A stretch of DNA of 64,000 nt from Lysobacter solisilvae (GCF_016613535.2 NZ_CP071518.1:1-64000), one strand, 5' to 3'. Positions 42,950 through 52,799 are shown, counted from the stretch's first letter. Translations and numbers: made by a program. The notes: a model not told the origin generated them from the letters alone.

Positions 42950-44056
42950 ATGAATTCACGCTTCCTGACCGCGGCTCTGGCCCTCTTTCTGCTCGGCGCC
43001 TGCAGCACAACCCGCCCCCTGCCGTCGACTCCGCCCCCGCCCCCTGCCCCGCCAGCCGCCCCGGCGCCGGTCACGGTCGTCGAGAGCTATGTGTCGGCCG
43101 AGACCCTGTCCGACGAGCTCGACTCGCTCGCGACCTGGCCCACCGAGGACGGGAAGACCTGGCTGATCGCCACCGGCAAATCGAGCCACAGGCTGGTGGT
43201 GTTCGACGCCGACACCGGCGAACAACTGCGAACCGTGGGCGGCGAAGGGTCGGCGCCCGGCAACTTCAAGCGGCCCAACGGCGTGGCCGTGCATGGCGAC
43301 CACCTGTTCGTGGTGGAGCGCGACAACCATCGCGTGCAGGTGATGTCCCTGCCCGGATTCGCCGTCATCGGCACCTTCGGCCAGGACGAACTGCGCAGCC
43401 CCTATGGCATCTGGCTCACTGAAAAGGAGCCGGGGGAGCTGGAGGTCTATGTCACCGACAGCTTCATGTACGGCAAGAAGTTCGACGTCGTGCCCCCGCT
43501 GGCCGAACTCGACCAGCGCGTGCGGCGCTACCGCGTGTCGTTCGATGCGGATGGCGCGATGCGTACCCAGTACGCCGGCGCCTTCGGCGACACCCGGCAG
43601 GACAGCGCGCTGCGCATGGTCGAGTCGATCGCCGGGGACCCGGACAACGACCGCCTGCTGATCGCCGACGAGGATCGCCGGCACCTGTCGACCCTGCGCG
43701 AGTACAGCTTCAGCGGCCGCTATACGGGGCGCAGCCTGCCCCAGGACGCATTTGGCGCGGAGGCCGAAGGCGTGGCGCTGTGGACCTGTCCGGACGGAAG
43801 CGGCTACTGGATCGCGGTGGACCAGCTGGCGCCGCTCACCCTGTTTCATCTGTTCGACCGCGTGAGCCTGCAGCCCCGGGGCACCTTCCGCGGCGCAGTC
43901 ACCGCACGCACCGACGGCGTCGCCCTTCACGCAGCGGCCAGCGCCGGCTTCCCTGGCGGCGCGCTGTACGCGGTGCATGACGACAAGTCCGTCACTGCCT
44001 TCGACCTGCGCGATGTGGCACGATCACTGGGCCTGGAAAAGGCCTGCATCGAGTAG
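42950..44056 (+). CDS. Phytase-like beta-propeller lipoprotein
   Basis: The 368-residue product has a lipoprotein signal with lipobox LGAC (Cys18), then a proline-rich linker to about 50. The rest is a beta-propeller resembling 3-phytase/NHL repeats: LVVFDADTGEQLRTVGGEG, RPNGVAVHGDHLFVVERDNH, RVQVMSLPGF, SPYGIWLTE, EGVALWTCPDGSGYWIAVDQ. True beta-propeller phytases release phosphate from phytate with calcium; activity here is not certain, and a scaffolding role is possible. It is followed 17 bases later by the M23 peptidase gene, suggesting an envelope operon. Confidence 0.8.
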   Translation: MNSRFLTAALALFLLGACSTTRPLPSTPPPPPAPPAAPAPVTVVESYVSAETLSDELDSLATWPTEDGKTWLIATGKSSHRLVVFDADTGEQLRTVGGEGSAPGNFKRPNGVAVHGDHLFVVERDNHRVQVMSLPGFAVIGTFGQDELRSPYGIWLTEKEPGELEVYVTDSFMYGKKFDVVPPLAELDQRVRRYRVSFDADGAMRTQYAGAFGDTRQDSALRMVESIAGDPDNDRLLIADEDRRHLSTLREYSFSGRYTGRSLPQDAFGAEAEGVALWTCPDGSGYWIAVDQLAPLTLFHLFDRVSLQPRGTFRGAVTARTDGVALHAAASAGFPGGALYAVHDDKSVTAFDLRDVARSLGLEKACIE

Positions 44057-44073
44057 GAAGGAAGAGCCGGTCC

Positions 44074-45006
44074 ATGGGGTTTTCGCGTTCAGCTGTCCAG
44101 GGTGCCGCCATCGCGGCCGGCCTCTCGCTGGCCCTGTTCGCGCTCGGCGCCCAGGCGGCAAAGGTCTACAAGTGGACCGACAGCAAGGGCGTCACCCATT
44201 ACGGCGACCACCTGCCTGACAGCGCGGGCGCGGCGGTCAAGTCCGGCACGCTCAAGGTGATTCCGGTCGCCGTGGAAGCGCGCGCGGTGGCGCGCCTGCG
44301 GCTGGAGAACAATTCCGGACGCTACCTGGCGTTCGCCGACAACAATCTGGCCGGCCCGATCGAAGTCATGCTGCAGGCCCGCAGCGGCGGTTTCGACAGC
44401 GAACCGGCGCTGCCCACCCGCATCGTGGTCCCCGCCCGGGGCTCTACGCTGGTGGCCGTGATCAATGGCTCCACCGGTGGCGAGCTGATGCTCAACAGCC
44501 AGCCGGGCGACCCGACTGCCAGGCCGCAGGACGTGGTCTACCAGCTGCCGCTGCAGCAGGCCAGCTTCCGCATCGACCAGGGCTTCGGTGGCGGTTTCAG
44601 CCACAACGACCCCCAGAACCGCTACGCGGTGGATTTCGCGGCCCAGGTGGGGACGCCGGTGACGGCGGCTCGCGAGGGCGTGGTGATGCAGGTCGAATCG
44701 GACTTCGAGAAGGCCAGCCTGAACCGCGAAAAATACGGCGGCCGCGCGAATTTCATCCGCATCCTGCATGACGACGGCACCATGGCCCTCTACGCCCACC
44801 TGCGCTCGGAAGGCGCGCTGGTCCGGGTGGGCCAACGCGTGCGCCAGGGCCAGCAGATCGGCCTGTCCGGGAACACCGGATTCACGACTGGCCCGCACCT
44901 CCATTTCGCGGTCCAGGTCAATCGCGGCATGAAGCTGGAATCGCTGCCCTTCCGGATGAACGGCCCGGGCGGCCCCCTGCGCATCGCCGGCGGCGGCAGC
45001 CAGTAG
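44074..45006 (+). CDS. M23 peptidase with N-terminal DUF4124 domain
   Basis: The 310-residue protein has a signal peptide ending near AQA (28). DUF4124 follows at once: KVYKWTDSKGVTHYGDHLPD. The M23 (LytM) domain occupies the C-terminal half, with the metal site in NRYAVDFAAQVGTPV and the HxH motif GPHLHFAV. Such enzymes cut peptidoglycan cross-bridges; some relatives lack activity and act as activators, but both metal motifs are present here. A GGAAGG ribosome site lies in the 17-base gap after the phytase-like gene. Confidence 0.9.
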   Translation: MGFSRSAVQGAAIAAGLSLALFALGAQAAKVYKWTDSKGVTHYGDHLPDSAGAAVKSGTLKVIPVAVEARAVARLRLENNSGRYLAFADNNLAGPIEVMLQARSGGFDSEPALPTRIVVPARGSTLVAVINGSTGGELMLNSQPGDPTARPQDVVYQLPLQQASFRIDQGFGGGFSHNDPQNRYAVDFAAQVGTPVTAAREGVVMQVESDFEKASLNREKYGGRANFIRILHDDGTMALYAHLRSEGALVRVGQRVRQGQQIGLSGNTGFTTGPHLHFAVQVNRGMKLESLPFRMNGPGGPLRIAGGGSQ

Positions 45007-45039
45007 CCCGCGTCCGGCCGGTGCCCGTCCCGCTGCGGC

Positions 45040-45045
45040 TATAAT
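45040..45045 (+). promoter_or_regulatory. Perfect -10 element upstream of prfC
   Basis: TATAAT stands 47 bases before the prfC ATG in a GC-rich gap. No matching -35 was found at 16-18 bases. The perfect hexamer in this base context makes a promoter plausible. Confidence 0.45.
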
Positions 45046-45092
45046 CCGGCCCCTTCCCCGCTTTCCGCCGCGCGCAACCGCGCGCCGACGCC

Positions 45093-46697
45093 ATGTCCGA
45101 CGTTTCCATCGAAGCCCAGCGCCGCCGCACGTTCGCGATCATCTCGCACCCCGACGCCGGCAAGACCACCCTGACCGAAAAGCTGCTGCTGTTCGGAGGC
45201 GCGATCCAGATGGCCGGCTCGGTCAAAGGCCGCAAGGCCGCCCGCCACGCCACCTCCGACTGGATGGCGCTGGAAAAGGAACGCGGCATCTCGGTCACCT
45301 CCTCGGTGATGCAGTTCCCCTACGAGGGCCGCATCGTCAACCTGCTCGACACCCCGGGCCACGCGGACTTCGGCGAGGACACCTACCGCGTGCTTACCGC
45401 GGTCGACTCGGCCCTGATGGTGATCGACGTCGCCAAGGGCGTGGAGGAACGCACCATCAAGCTGATGGAGGTGTGCCGCCTGCGCGACACGCCCATCATG
45501 ACCTTCATCAACAAGCTCGACCGCGAAGGCAAGCCGCCGATCGACCTGCTGGATGAAGTGGAGAGCGTGCTGGGCATCCAGTGCGCGCCCATCACCTCGC
45601 CCATCGGCATGGGCCAGCGGCTGAAGGGCGTCGTCCACCTGATCACGGGCGAAGTGCACCTGTACGAGCAGGGCCGCAACTTCACCCGCCAGGACTCCAC
45701 CATCTTCGCGTCGCTGGAGGACCCGGCGCTGGAAGCGCGGATCGGCACCGACATGCTGCAGGAACTGCGCGACGAGCTGGAGCTCGTGCAGGGCGCGTCC
45801 CATCCCTTCGATCCCGCCGCGTACCTGGCGGGTCGTCAGACGCCGGTCTTCTTCGGTTCGGCGGTCAACAACTTCGGCGTGCAGCTGCTGCTGGATTTCT
45901 TCGTCGACCACGCCCCGCCGCCGCGCCCGCGTGCGACCACCGGGCGCGAGATCGCGCCCTACGAGCCGCAGCTGTCGGGCTTCGTCTTCAAGATCCAGGC
46001 CAACATGGACCCGCAGCATCGCGACCGCGTGGCGTTCATGCGCATCTGCTCGGGCAAGTTCAGCGCCGGCATGAAGGCTTTCCATGCGCGCACGGGCAAG
46101 GAAGTGAAGCTGGCCAACGCGCTGACCTTCATGGCCAGCGATCGCGAGATCGCCGAGTCCGCGTGGCCCGGCGACGTCATCGGCATCCACAACCACGGCA
46201 CCATCTCCATCGGCGACAGCTTCACCGAAGGCGAGATGCTGGCCTTCACCGGCATCCCAAATTTCGCGCCGGAACTGTTCCGCCGTGCGCGCCTGCGCGA
46301 CCCGCTCAAGCTCAAGCAGCTGCAGAAGGGCCTGGCCCAGCTGTCGGAGGAAGGCGCCACGCAGTTCTTCCGCCCGCTGATGAGCAATGACCTGGTCCTG
46401 GGCGCGGTGGGCATGCTGCAGTTCGACGTGGTCGCCTACCGCCTGAAGGACGAATACGGGGTGGATGCGAGCTTCGAGCAGGTCAATGTCGCCACCGCGC
46501 GGTGGATCCGCTGCCCCGACGCGAAAAAGCTGGAGGAGTTCCGCGACAAGAACGCGATGAATCTGTCGCTCGACGCGGCCGGCCAGCTTGTCTACCTGGC
46601 CCCGACCCGCGTCAACCTGCAACTGGCGCAGGAGCGCTCACCGGGCGTGGAGTTCCTGGCCACGCGCGAACATGCCCATGCCGTCGCCATCGACTGA
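45093..46697 (+). CDS. prfC: Peptide chain release factor 3
   Basis: RF3 is a GTPase that recycles RF1 and RF2 after peptide release. The 534-residue length is normal. G-motifs are [14 protein letters not shown] (G1), [10 protein letters not shown] (G2), [14 protein letters not shown] (G3) and [11 protein letters not shown] (G4). The N-terminus [17 protein letters not shown] and RFTQFL-type C-terminal region ([19 protein letters not shown]) fit RF3 rather than EF-G. It is not clearly in an operon. Confidence 0.96.
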   Translation: MSDVSIEAQRRRTFAIISHPDAGKTTLTEKLLLFGGAIQMAGSVKGRKAARHATSDWMALEKERGISVTSSVMQFPYEGRIVNLLDTPGHADFGEDTYRVLTAVDSALMVIDVAKGVEERTIKLMEVCRLRDTPIMTFINKLDREGKPPIDLLDEVESVLGIQCAPITSPIGMGQRLKGVVHLITGEVHLYEQGRNFTRQDSTIFASLEDPALEARIGTDMLQELRDELELVQGASHPFDPAAYLAGRQTPVFFGSAVNNFGVQLLLDFFVDHAPPPRPRATTGREIAPYEPQLSGFVFKIQANMDPQHRDRVAFMRICSGKFSAGMKAFHARTGKEVKLANALTFMASDREIAESAWPGDVIGIHNHGTISIGDSFTEGEMLAFTGIPNFAPELFRRARLRDPLKLKQLQKGLAQLSEEGATQFFRPLMSNDLVLGAVGMLQFDVVAYRLKDEYGVDASFEQVNVATARWIRCPDAKKLEEFRDKNAMNLSLDAAGQLVYLAPTRVNLQLAQERSPGVEFLATREHAHAVAID

Positions 46698-46787
46698 CCA
46701 CCTGGCAGCAGGACAGGGCCAGCGCCGAGCGTCGCCGGCCCCGGCAGCTGGAGCAATTGCTCGGCCGTACCTTACGATGCTCCAGGC

Positions 46788-47471
46788 ATGAACACACCCG
46801 ACTCCCTGCAGTCCACGACCCCGACCCGGCCCGATTCGGTACACGCTGCAAGGGAAGAACTGGCCAACGCGCTCACCCATGGCGTCGGCGCCGCGGCCGC
46901 GCTGGCCGGTACCGCGGTCCTGGTCACGCTGGCCGCCATCCACGGCGACGGCTGGCAATTGATCGGCGCGACCGTCTTCGGCCTCAGCCTGCTGCTGCTG
47001 TACGTGGCCTCCACGCTCTATCACGCCACTGCGCATCCGGTCGCCAAGGCGCGGCTCAAGGTGTTCGACCATTGCGCGATCTACCTGCTGATCGCCGGCA
47101 CCTACACCCCCTTCACCCTGATCGGCCTGCGCGGCACGGTGGGTTGGTGGCTGTTCGGCGCGATCTGGACGCTTGCGCTGTCCGGACTCGTCTTCAAGTT
47201 GTTCTACACCGGCCGCTTCAAGCTGCTCTCCACGCTGATCTACGTGGCGATGGGGTGGCTGGTGCTGCTGGCGATCGTGCCTGTCTTCCGGGCTCTGGAT
47301 GCCTGGACCTTCGGATGGCTGCTGGCAGGCGGCATGTGCTACACGGCCGGCACGGTGTTCTACCACCGCCCTGCGCTGCGGTACTCGCACGCGATCTGGC
47401 ACCTGTTCGTCATCGCCGGAAGCGTCTGCCATTACGTGTCCGTGATGGCGCACGTCGTGCCCGCCGGCTGA
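46788..47471 (+). CDS. Hemolysin III / PAQR family membrane protein
   Basis: The 227-residue protein has seven predicted membrane helices and the PAQR pattern: REELANALTHGVGAAAALAG, STLYHATAHP, DHCAIYLLIAGTYTPF, and VFYHRPALRYSHAIWHLFV. The Ser/Asp/His residues suggest a metal-dependent hydrolase fold, as in related receptors; the name hemolysin is historical and does not show toxicity. TACGAT at 46773-46778 ends nine bases before the ATG with no clear ribosome site, so a very short leader is possible. Confidence 0.9.
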   Translation: MNTPDSLQSTTPTRPDSVHAAREELANALTHGVGAAAALAGTAVLVTLAAIHGDGWQLIGATVFGLSLLLLYVASTLYHATAHPVAKARLKVFDHCAIYLLIAGTYTPFTLIGLRGTVGWWLFGAIWTLALSGLVFKLFYTGRFKLLSTLIYVAMGWLVLLAIVPVFRALDAWTFGWLLAGGMCYTAGTVFYHRPALRYSHAIWHLFVIAGSVCHYVSVMAHVVPAG

Positions 47472-47662
47472 GCGCGCGACCCGCTGCCAGCAGAATCGCC
47501 GGTAGCGTCCTCAGTTGCCGGAGCTTCCGACTGAACCGTGCACAACGTGTTCACCATGGCTTGACCGCGCAATGCCGAAGGTGGATCCGGTTCCCCTGAG
47601 GCCGGACCGCGGAGCGCAACACCTCGCCACTGGCCCCGCGCATTCACCGACGGAGCTTGGAC

Positions 47663-49672
47663 ATGCAAGAGACTGCGCCAGCGGACAAGACCGAACAGGT
47701 CACGTCCCACGACGTCCATGGTGGCGAGGCCCGCGACGCCCACCCCCGGCGGCGTCATCCCTGGCTTGTTTCACTGGGCATATTGCTCACTGCGATCGCC
47801 ATCCTGCTGGCGCTGTGGGACTGGAACTGGTTTCGCGGCCCCATCGAGAAGATCGTCGAATCCCGCACCGGCCGCAGCTTCGACATCGGCGGGGACCTCG
47901 ATGTCGACCTGGACTGGCGCACGCCCACCATCAGCGCCGAACGCCTGCGCTTCGGCGACGCCGACTGGTCCCGTCGAGAGACGATGGCGAGCACCGATCG
48001 CGTCAAGTTCCAGCTGCGCATCTGGCCGCTGTTCAAGGGTGACGTCATCCTGCCGCGGTTGCAGCTCACCCGTCCGCAGCTGCATCTGGAAATGGGGCCC
48101 TCGGGTACCGGCAACTGGGTGTTCGGTGACGAGGAGCCTGGTGATGGTCCGCGCATCCAGTCGCTGCTTGTGGAACACGGCCAGCTGAGCTACCTCGACG
48201 CGGCAACGAAGACCGACATCGTCGTGGGCCTGCACAGCCATGCGCGGCGAGCGGCAAACCAGCTGTCCCCGTCCGTCGCATTCGCGGGTGGCGGGCGCTG
48301 GAAAGGCACGGCATTCAAGACGCACGGCACGGGTGAGTCCCCCCTGGAACTTCGCGACAAGATGCGCCCCTATCGCATCGACGCGCATGCCACCGCCGGC
48401 GCGACCCAGGCGCACGCGCGCGGCACCCTGGTCAATCCGCTGCGCATGGAGGACTTCGATCTGCGGCTGGCACTGTCGGGCAAGGATATGTCCGACCTCT
48501 ACCCCGTGCTGGGCATCGTCACGCCGCCGACGCCGCCCTACCGAATGGACGGAAGGCTGACCCGCGAGTTCGTCGGCCCGAAGGGCCGCATCTGGCATTA
48601 CGACGATTTCAAAGGGGTCGTCGGCGACAGCGACGTCGCCGGCGACGTGAGCGTCGAGACCGGCCGGGAACGGCCCTACCTGCGCGGGAGCGTCGTCTCG
48701 CGCCGTCTCGATTTCGATGATCTGTCCGGCTTCCTCGGCAAGGCGCCGGACACGGGCGGCAAGGAAAGCACGAACCCCGAACTGGCAGCGCAGGCTGCCA
48801 AGGAAAACGCCAGTACGCGGCTGCTTCCCCACGAACCCTACAAGCTTGAAAAGCTTCGAGCGATGGATGCGGACCTGAAGTACAAGGCCCATCGGATCGA
48901 TGCGCCCAACCTGCCGCTGGACGACATGGTGGCCCACCTCAAGCTGGAAAACGGACTCCTGCGGCTGGAGCCGCTGGACTTCGGCGTGGCCGGTGGCAAC
49001 GTGCATTCGGTGATCCGCATGGATGCGCGGGAGTCGCCGATCCGCACCCGCGCCCAGGTCTCGGCACGATCGCTCAACCTGCGCCAGATGCTGCCCACGG
49101 TGGAGTTGGCCAAGGATGCCGTGGGCCGCATCGGCGGCGACGTGGCCCTGGCCGGCACCGGCAACTCGATCGCCGCGATGCTGGGCAGCAGCACCGGCGA
49201 TGTCGCGGTCGGCATGGGGCGGGGCCAGATCAGCAACCTGCTGATGGAGCTGGCGGGCATCGATATCGCCGAGGCACTCAAGTTCATGGTGAGCGGCGAC
49301 CGCAAGATTCCGGTGCGCTGTGCATTTGGCGATTTCAGCGTCAACAATGGCGTGATGACCACCCGCTCGCTCGCGTTCGACACCACCGACACGATCATCG
49401 TCGGCGAAGGCACGGTGAACCTGCGCGACGAGACCCTGCACCTGAAGCTGCGGCCACGCCCGAAGGATCGCAGTCTGCTCAGCCTGCGCGCGCCATTGTG
49501 GATCGACGGCTCGTTCAAGGATCCCGAATTCCATCCCGATTACGGGCGAATCGGACTGCGCGGGGCGCTGGCGCTTGCGTTGGGCACCATCGCGCCGCCA
49601 GCGGCGCTGCTCGCCACCCTCGAACTGGGCCCCGGCAAGGACGCCAGTTGTGGCGGACGATACGCCAAGTGA
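47663..49672 (+). CDS. AsmA family protein
   Basis: The ATG 47663, seven bases after GGAG, gives 669 residues. One N-terminal membrane helix (LVSLGILLTAIAILLALWDW) is followed by a long periplasmic beta-rich region. IEKIVESRTGRSFDIGGDLD and the C-terminal AsmA domain, VRCAFGDFSVNNGVMTTRSL with TVNLRDETLHLKLRPRPKD, are typical. AsmA-like proteins form bridge-like channels that help phospholipid traffic to the outer membrane. The protein is shorter than TamB or YhdP. The gene stands alone between the PAQR and flavoprotein genes. Confidence 0.9.
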   Translation: MQETAPADKTEQVTSHDVHGGEARDAHPRRRHPWLVSLGILLTAIAILLALWDWNWFRGPIEKIVESRTGRSFDIGGDLDVDLDWRTPTISAERLRFGDADWSRRETMASTDRVKFQLRIWPLFKGDVILPRLQLTRPQLHLEMGPSGTGNWVFGDEEPGDGPRIQSLLVEHGQLSYLDAATKTDIVVGLHSHARRAANQLSPSVAFAGGGRWKGTAFKTHGTGESPLELRDKMRPYRIDAHATAGATQAHARGTLVNPLRMEDFDLRLALSGKDMSDLYPVLGIVTPPTPPYRMDGRLTREFVGPKGRIWHYDDFKGVVGDSDVAGDVSVETGRERPYLRGSVVSRRLDFDDLSGFLGKAPDTGGKESTNPELAAQAAKENASTRLLPHEPYKLEKLRAMDADLKYKAHRIDAPNLPLDDMVAHLKLENGLLRLEPLDFGVAGGNVHSVIRMDARESPIRTRAQVSARSLNLRQMLPTVELAKDAVGRIGGDVALAGTGNSIAAMLGSSTGDVAVGMGRGQISNLLMELAGIDIAEALKFMVSGDRKIPVRCAFGDFSVNNGVMTTRSLAFDTTDTIIVGEGTVNLRDETLHLKLRPRPKDRSLLSLRAPLWIDGSFKDPEFHPDYGRIGLRGALALALGTIAPPAALLATLELGPGKDASCGGRYAK

Positions 49673-49779
49673 GTACGGACCTGATCGCCCGGCGTGGGTG
49701 ATCTATCCCGGCGGCCGGCATCGCCTTACTCTTCACTGTGGCGGCGCATGCTGCGCGCGTGCCCGGGAGGAATCGATCC

Positions 49780-51360
49780 ATGTCGCGATACGCCCTGTAC
49801 GTCGCCTGCGTCGTGTTGACCCTGATCTGCACCGCGCTGTCCTGGGCCCACCCCGGGTGGCGGCCCGCGGCGGTCGTGTTCACCGCGCTGGCGTTGCTGG
49901 GCACCTGGGACCTGCTGCAACGGCGCAGCACGCTGCGGCGCAACTATCCGATCCTCGCCCACTTCCGATACGGCCTGGAATCCATCGGACCGGAGATGCG
50001 GCAGTACTTCATCGAATCCGACACCGCCGAGGTGCCCTTCTCGCGCCAGCAGCGCGCCCTCGTGTACCAGCGATCGAAGTCGGTCAACGACACGCGGCCA
50101 TTCGGCACCCAGCAGGATGTCTACGGGGTGGACTACGAATGGATCAACCATTCGATGGCACCCAGCTTCATCGAGTCCCATGATTTCCGCATCGCCGTCG
50201 GTCGCGGCGCCGCGCCTTACAGCGCGAGCGTGTTCAACATTTCGGCGATGAGCTTCGGCTCACTTTCGCCCAACGCGATCCGCGCGCTCAACGAAGGCGC
50301 GCGCCGCGGCGGCTTCTACCACGACACCGGCGAGGGTTCGATCTCGCCCTATCACCTGGAGGCCGGGGGCGACCTGGTGTGGGAGATCGGTTCCGGATAC
50401 TTCGGATGCCGCGACGAGAAAGGCGGCTTCGACCCGGAGCGGTTCGCGACCAATGCGGTGCGGCCGTCCGTGCGCATGATCGAGGTAAAGCTGTCCCAGG
50501 GCGCCAAGCCCGGCCACGGCGGCGTACTGCCGGCGGCCAAGGTCAGCGCCGAGATCGCCCTGACCCGCGGCGTACCGCAGGGCGTGGACTGCATTTCGCC
50601 CGCGCGTCATTCGGCATTTTCCACCCCGTTGCAACTGCTCGAGTTCGTCGAACGCCTGCGCGGACTGTCCGGCGGCAAGCCGGTCGGCTTCAAGCTGGCC
50701 ATCGGTCACCCGTGGGAATGGTTCGGCATCGCCAAGGCCATGCACGAGTCGGGGCTGCACCCGGACTTCATCGTCATCGATGGCGCCGAGGGCGGCACCG
50801 GGGCCGCGCCGGCGGAGTTCATGGACCATGTGGGCGTGCCGATGCACGAAGCGCTCATGCTCGTGCACAACACGCTGGTCGGACTGGAACTGCGCGACCG
50901 CATCCGCGTCGGTGCCGCGGGGAAGATCGTGAGCGCATTCGACATCGCGCGGACCCTCGCTCTGGGAGCGGACTGGTGCAATGCCGCGCGCGGGTTCATG
51001 TTCGCGCTGGGCTGCATCCAGGCCCAGAGCTGCCACACCGACCGCTGTCCGACCGGCGTGGCCACCCAGGACCCGACCCGCTGGCGCGGACTGGAAGTGG
51101 CCGACAAGGCTACGCGCGTGCATCACTTCCACGAAAACACGCTGCACGCGCTGCGCGATCTGCTGTGCGCCGCAGGATTGGAGCACCCGTCGGATATAGG
51201 CCCGGAGCATGTGCTCCGGCGCGTCTCGCCGATCGAAGTGCGTTCGCTGGCGGCGCTCTACCGCTTCCTGGAACCGGGCGAACTGTTGAAGGGCATTCCC
51301 GAACACGCGGTATTCAAGGCGTTCTGGCGCCGGGCGCGCAGCGACAGCTTCTCCCAGTGA
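49780..51360 (+). CDS. FMN-binding glutamate-synthase-like protein with membrane anchor
   Basis: The ATG follows GGGAGG by six bases or so and gives 526 residues. Two N-terminal hydrophobic segments (about 5-22 and 29-47) suggest membrane anchoring. The rest is the synthase (FMN/2-oxoglutarate) domain of GltB: SAMSFGSLSPNAIRALNEGA, TGEGSISPYHLEAGGDLVWE, KPGHGGVLPAAKV, DGAEGGTGAAPAEF. Cluster cysteines Cys412, Cys418 and Cys423 match the GltB 3Fe-4S site (CIQAQSCHTDRCPTG). The glutaminase and NADPH-binding subunits are absent, so it is not ordinary glutamate synthase; its electron donor and substrate are unknown. Confidence 0.92.
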   Translation: MSRYALYVACVVLTLICTALSWAHPGWRPAAVVFTALALLGTWDLLQRRSTLRRNYPILAHFRYGLESIGPEMRQYFIESDTAEVPFSRQQRALVYQRSKSVNDTRPFGTQQDVYGVDYEWINHSMAPSFIESHDFRIAVGRGAAPYSASVFNISAMSFGSLSPNAIRALNEGARRGGFYHDTGEGSISPYHLEAGGDLVWEIGSGYFGCRDEKGGFDPERFATNAVRPSVRMIEVKLSQGAKPGHGGVLPAAKVSAEIALTRGVPQGVDCISPARHSAFSTPLQLLEFVERLRGLSGGKPVGFKLAIGHPWEWFGIAKAMHESGLHPDFIVIDGAEGGTGAAPAEFMDHVGVPMHEALMLVHNTLVGLELRDRIRVGAAGKIVSAFDIARTLALGADWCNAARGFMFALGCIQAQSCHTDRCPTGVATQDPTRWRGLEVADKATRVHHFHENTLHALRDLLCAAGLEHPSDIGPEHVLRRVSPIEVRSLAALYRFLEPGELLKGIPEHAVFKAFWRRARSDSFSQ

Positions 51361-51394
51361 AGCGCGTTGCCGGTGCTGGAGGACCGCAAGCGGT

Positions 51395-51823
51395 CTAGCT
51401 GGCGATGTACCGCTGCAACTGGTCCAGTTCGACCTGCTGGTCTTCGATCACGGCCTTGACGAGGTCGCCGATGGAGACCACGCCCACCACCTCGCCGTTC
51501 TGCAGCACCGGCAGGTGGCGGATGCGCCGATCCGTGACGAGCTGCATGCAGTGGTCCGCGTTGTCGTCCAGCCCGATGGAGACGACGTCCGAGGTCATGA
51601 TCGCGCGCACCGGGGTATCGGAGGACGAGCGGCCCTGCAGGACGATCTTGCGGGCGTAATCCCGCTCGGAGAGGATGCCCACCAGCTGCGTGCCCTGCAT
51701 GACCAGGACGGCGCCGATGCGTTTTTCGGCCATCAGGCGGATCGCGTCGATGACGGCGGAGTCCGGATCGATCGCGAAGATCTCAGGCGCTTTCGCTCCG
51801 AGCAGCTGGCGTACGGTACGCAT
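51395..51823 (-). CDS. CBS-domain pair protein
   Basis: The ATG at 51823 (MRTVRQLLGAKAPEIFAIDP) gives 142 residues consisting of two CBS domains, at about 15-70 and 78-135, with LVGILSERDYARKIVLQGR and VVGVVSIGDLVKAVIEDQ. Such stand-alone pairs bind adenine nucleotides and regulate partners. The gene overlaps the end of the upstream glycosyltransferase gene by 41 bases in another frame. It converges with the flavoprotein gene, with a short GACCGC-AA-GCGGTC palindrome in the 34-base gap. Confidence 0.93.
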   Translation of the reverse strand: MRTVRQLLGAKAPEIFAIDPDSAVIDAIRLMAEKRIGAVLVMQGTQLVGILSERDYARKIVLQGRSSSDTPVRAIMTSDVVSIGLDDNADHCMQLVTDRRIRHLPVLQNGEVVGVVSIGDLVKAVIEDQQVELDQLQRYIAS

Positions 51824-52799
51824 GGCTTTCTCCTTCGATGGCCGTTGTCCCCGAGGATACTCCCGTCGACGGCTGCCAGGTATCGACCAGGTAGAGCGGA
51901 CGCTGCTTGGACTCCTCGTAGAGCCGCCCCAGGTATTCACCGATCAGGCCCAGCGCGATCAGCTGCACGCCGCCCAGGAAGAGGATGACCGCCATCATCG
52001 TGGGCCAGCCCGCGACGGGGTCGCCCCAGGCCAGGGCCTTCACCACGATCCAGGCGCCGTAGAGGAATGCCGCGACGGCGGTCGCCATGCCCGTGTACGT
52101 GGCCAGACGCAGCGGGGCCGTGGAAAAACTGGTGATCCCTTCCAGTGCGAAATTCCACAGGCGCCAGAAATTGAACTTGGTATGGCCGGCGGCGCGCGGG
52201 TCGCGCTGGTATGGAACGGCGACCGACCGGAAGCCCACCCATCCGAACAGGCCCTTCATGAAGCGATGCCGTTCGCGCAACTGGCGCAGCGCGGCCAACG
52301 CACGCGGCGACAGCAGCCGGAAGTCACCGGTATCGGCGGGGATGGGGGTGTGGGAAAGCCGCCCAATCACGCGATAGAACAGGTGGGCTGTGCCGCGCTT
52401 GAGCCAACCTTCGCCTTCGCGCTGCACGCGGGTCCCGTGCACGTCGTCGTAGCCTTCGCGCCAGCGCGCGACGAACTGGGGGATCAGTTCCGGCGGGTCC
52501 TGCCCGTCGGCGTCGAGGATGACCGCGGCGCCGGTGTCCACGTGGTCAAGTCCGGCGGTCAGCGCAGATTCCTTGCCGAAATTGCGCGAGAGCCTCAGCA
52601 GGCAGACGCGCGGGTCGGCCGCGGCGATGGACTGCAGCGCCGTCCATGTCGCATCGCGGCTGCCGTCGTCGACGTAAAGAATGCGCCCGTCCACGTCCGG
52701 CATGGCATCGAGCACCGCCTGCAGCCGCGGTTGCAGCAGAGGCAGCGCATCGGCTTCATTGAAGGCGGCAATGACGATGGTGAGCCGGTCGCGGGTCAT
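51783..52799 (-). CDS. Family 2 glycosyltransferase (polyprenyl-phosphate type)
   Basis: The ATG at 52799 gives 338 residues. The GT2 domain has LTIVIAAFNEADALPLL, YVDDGSRDAT and the DAD motif at 96-98 in ILDADGQDPPELI. Two C-terminal membrane helices lie near 230-250 and 265-290, as in the DPM1/GtrB/ArnC group, which transfer a sugar from a nucleotide donor to undecaprenyl phosphate. The ending IGEYLGRLYEESKQRPLYLV is typical. No flippase or acceptor-modifying partner is adjacent, so the final target (LPS, lipid A or O-antigen) is unknown. It overlaps the CBS gene by 41 bases. Confidence 0.9.
   Translation of the reverse strand: MTRDRLTIVIAAFNEADALPLLQPRLQAVLDAMPDVDGRILYVDDGSRDATWTALQSIAAADPRVCLLRLSRNFGKESALTAGLDHVDTGAAVILDADGQDPPELIPQFVARWREGYDDVHGTRVQREGEGWLKRGTAHLFYRVIGRLSHTPIPADTGDFRLLSPRALAALRQLRERHRFMKGLFGWVGFRSVAVPYQRDPRAAGHTKFNFWRLWNFALEGITSFSTAPLRLATYTGMATAVAAFLYGAWIVVKALAWGDPVAGWPTMMAVILFLGGVQLIALGLIGEYLGRLYEESKQRPLYLVDTWQPSTGVSSGTTAIEGESHAYRTPAARSESA

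Noticed and set aside
47771..49534. A long minus-strand open frame inside the AsmA gene
   Set aside because: Antisense to the AsmA gene; no motifs of its own.
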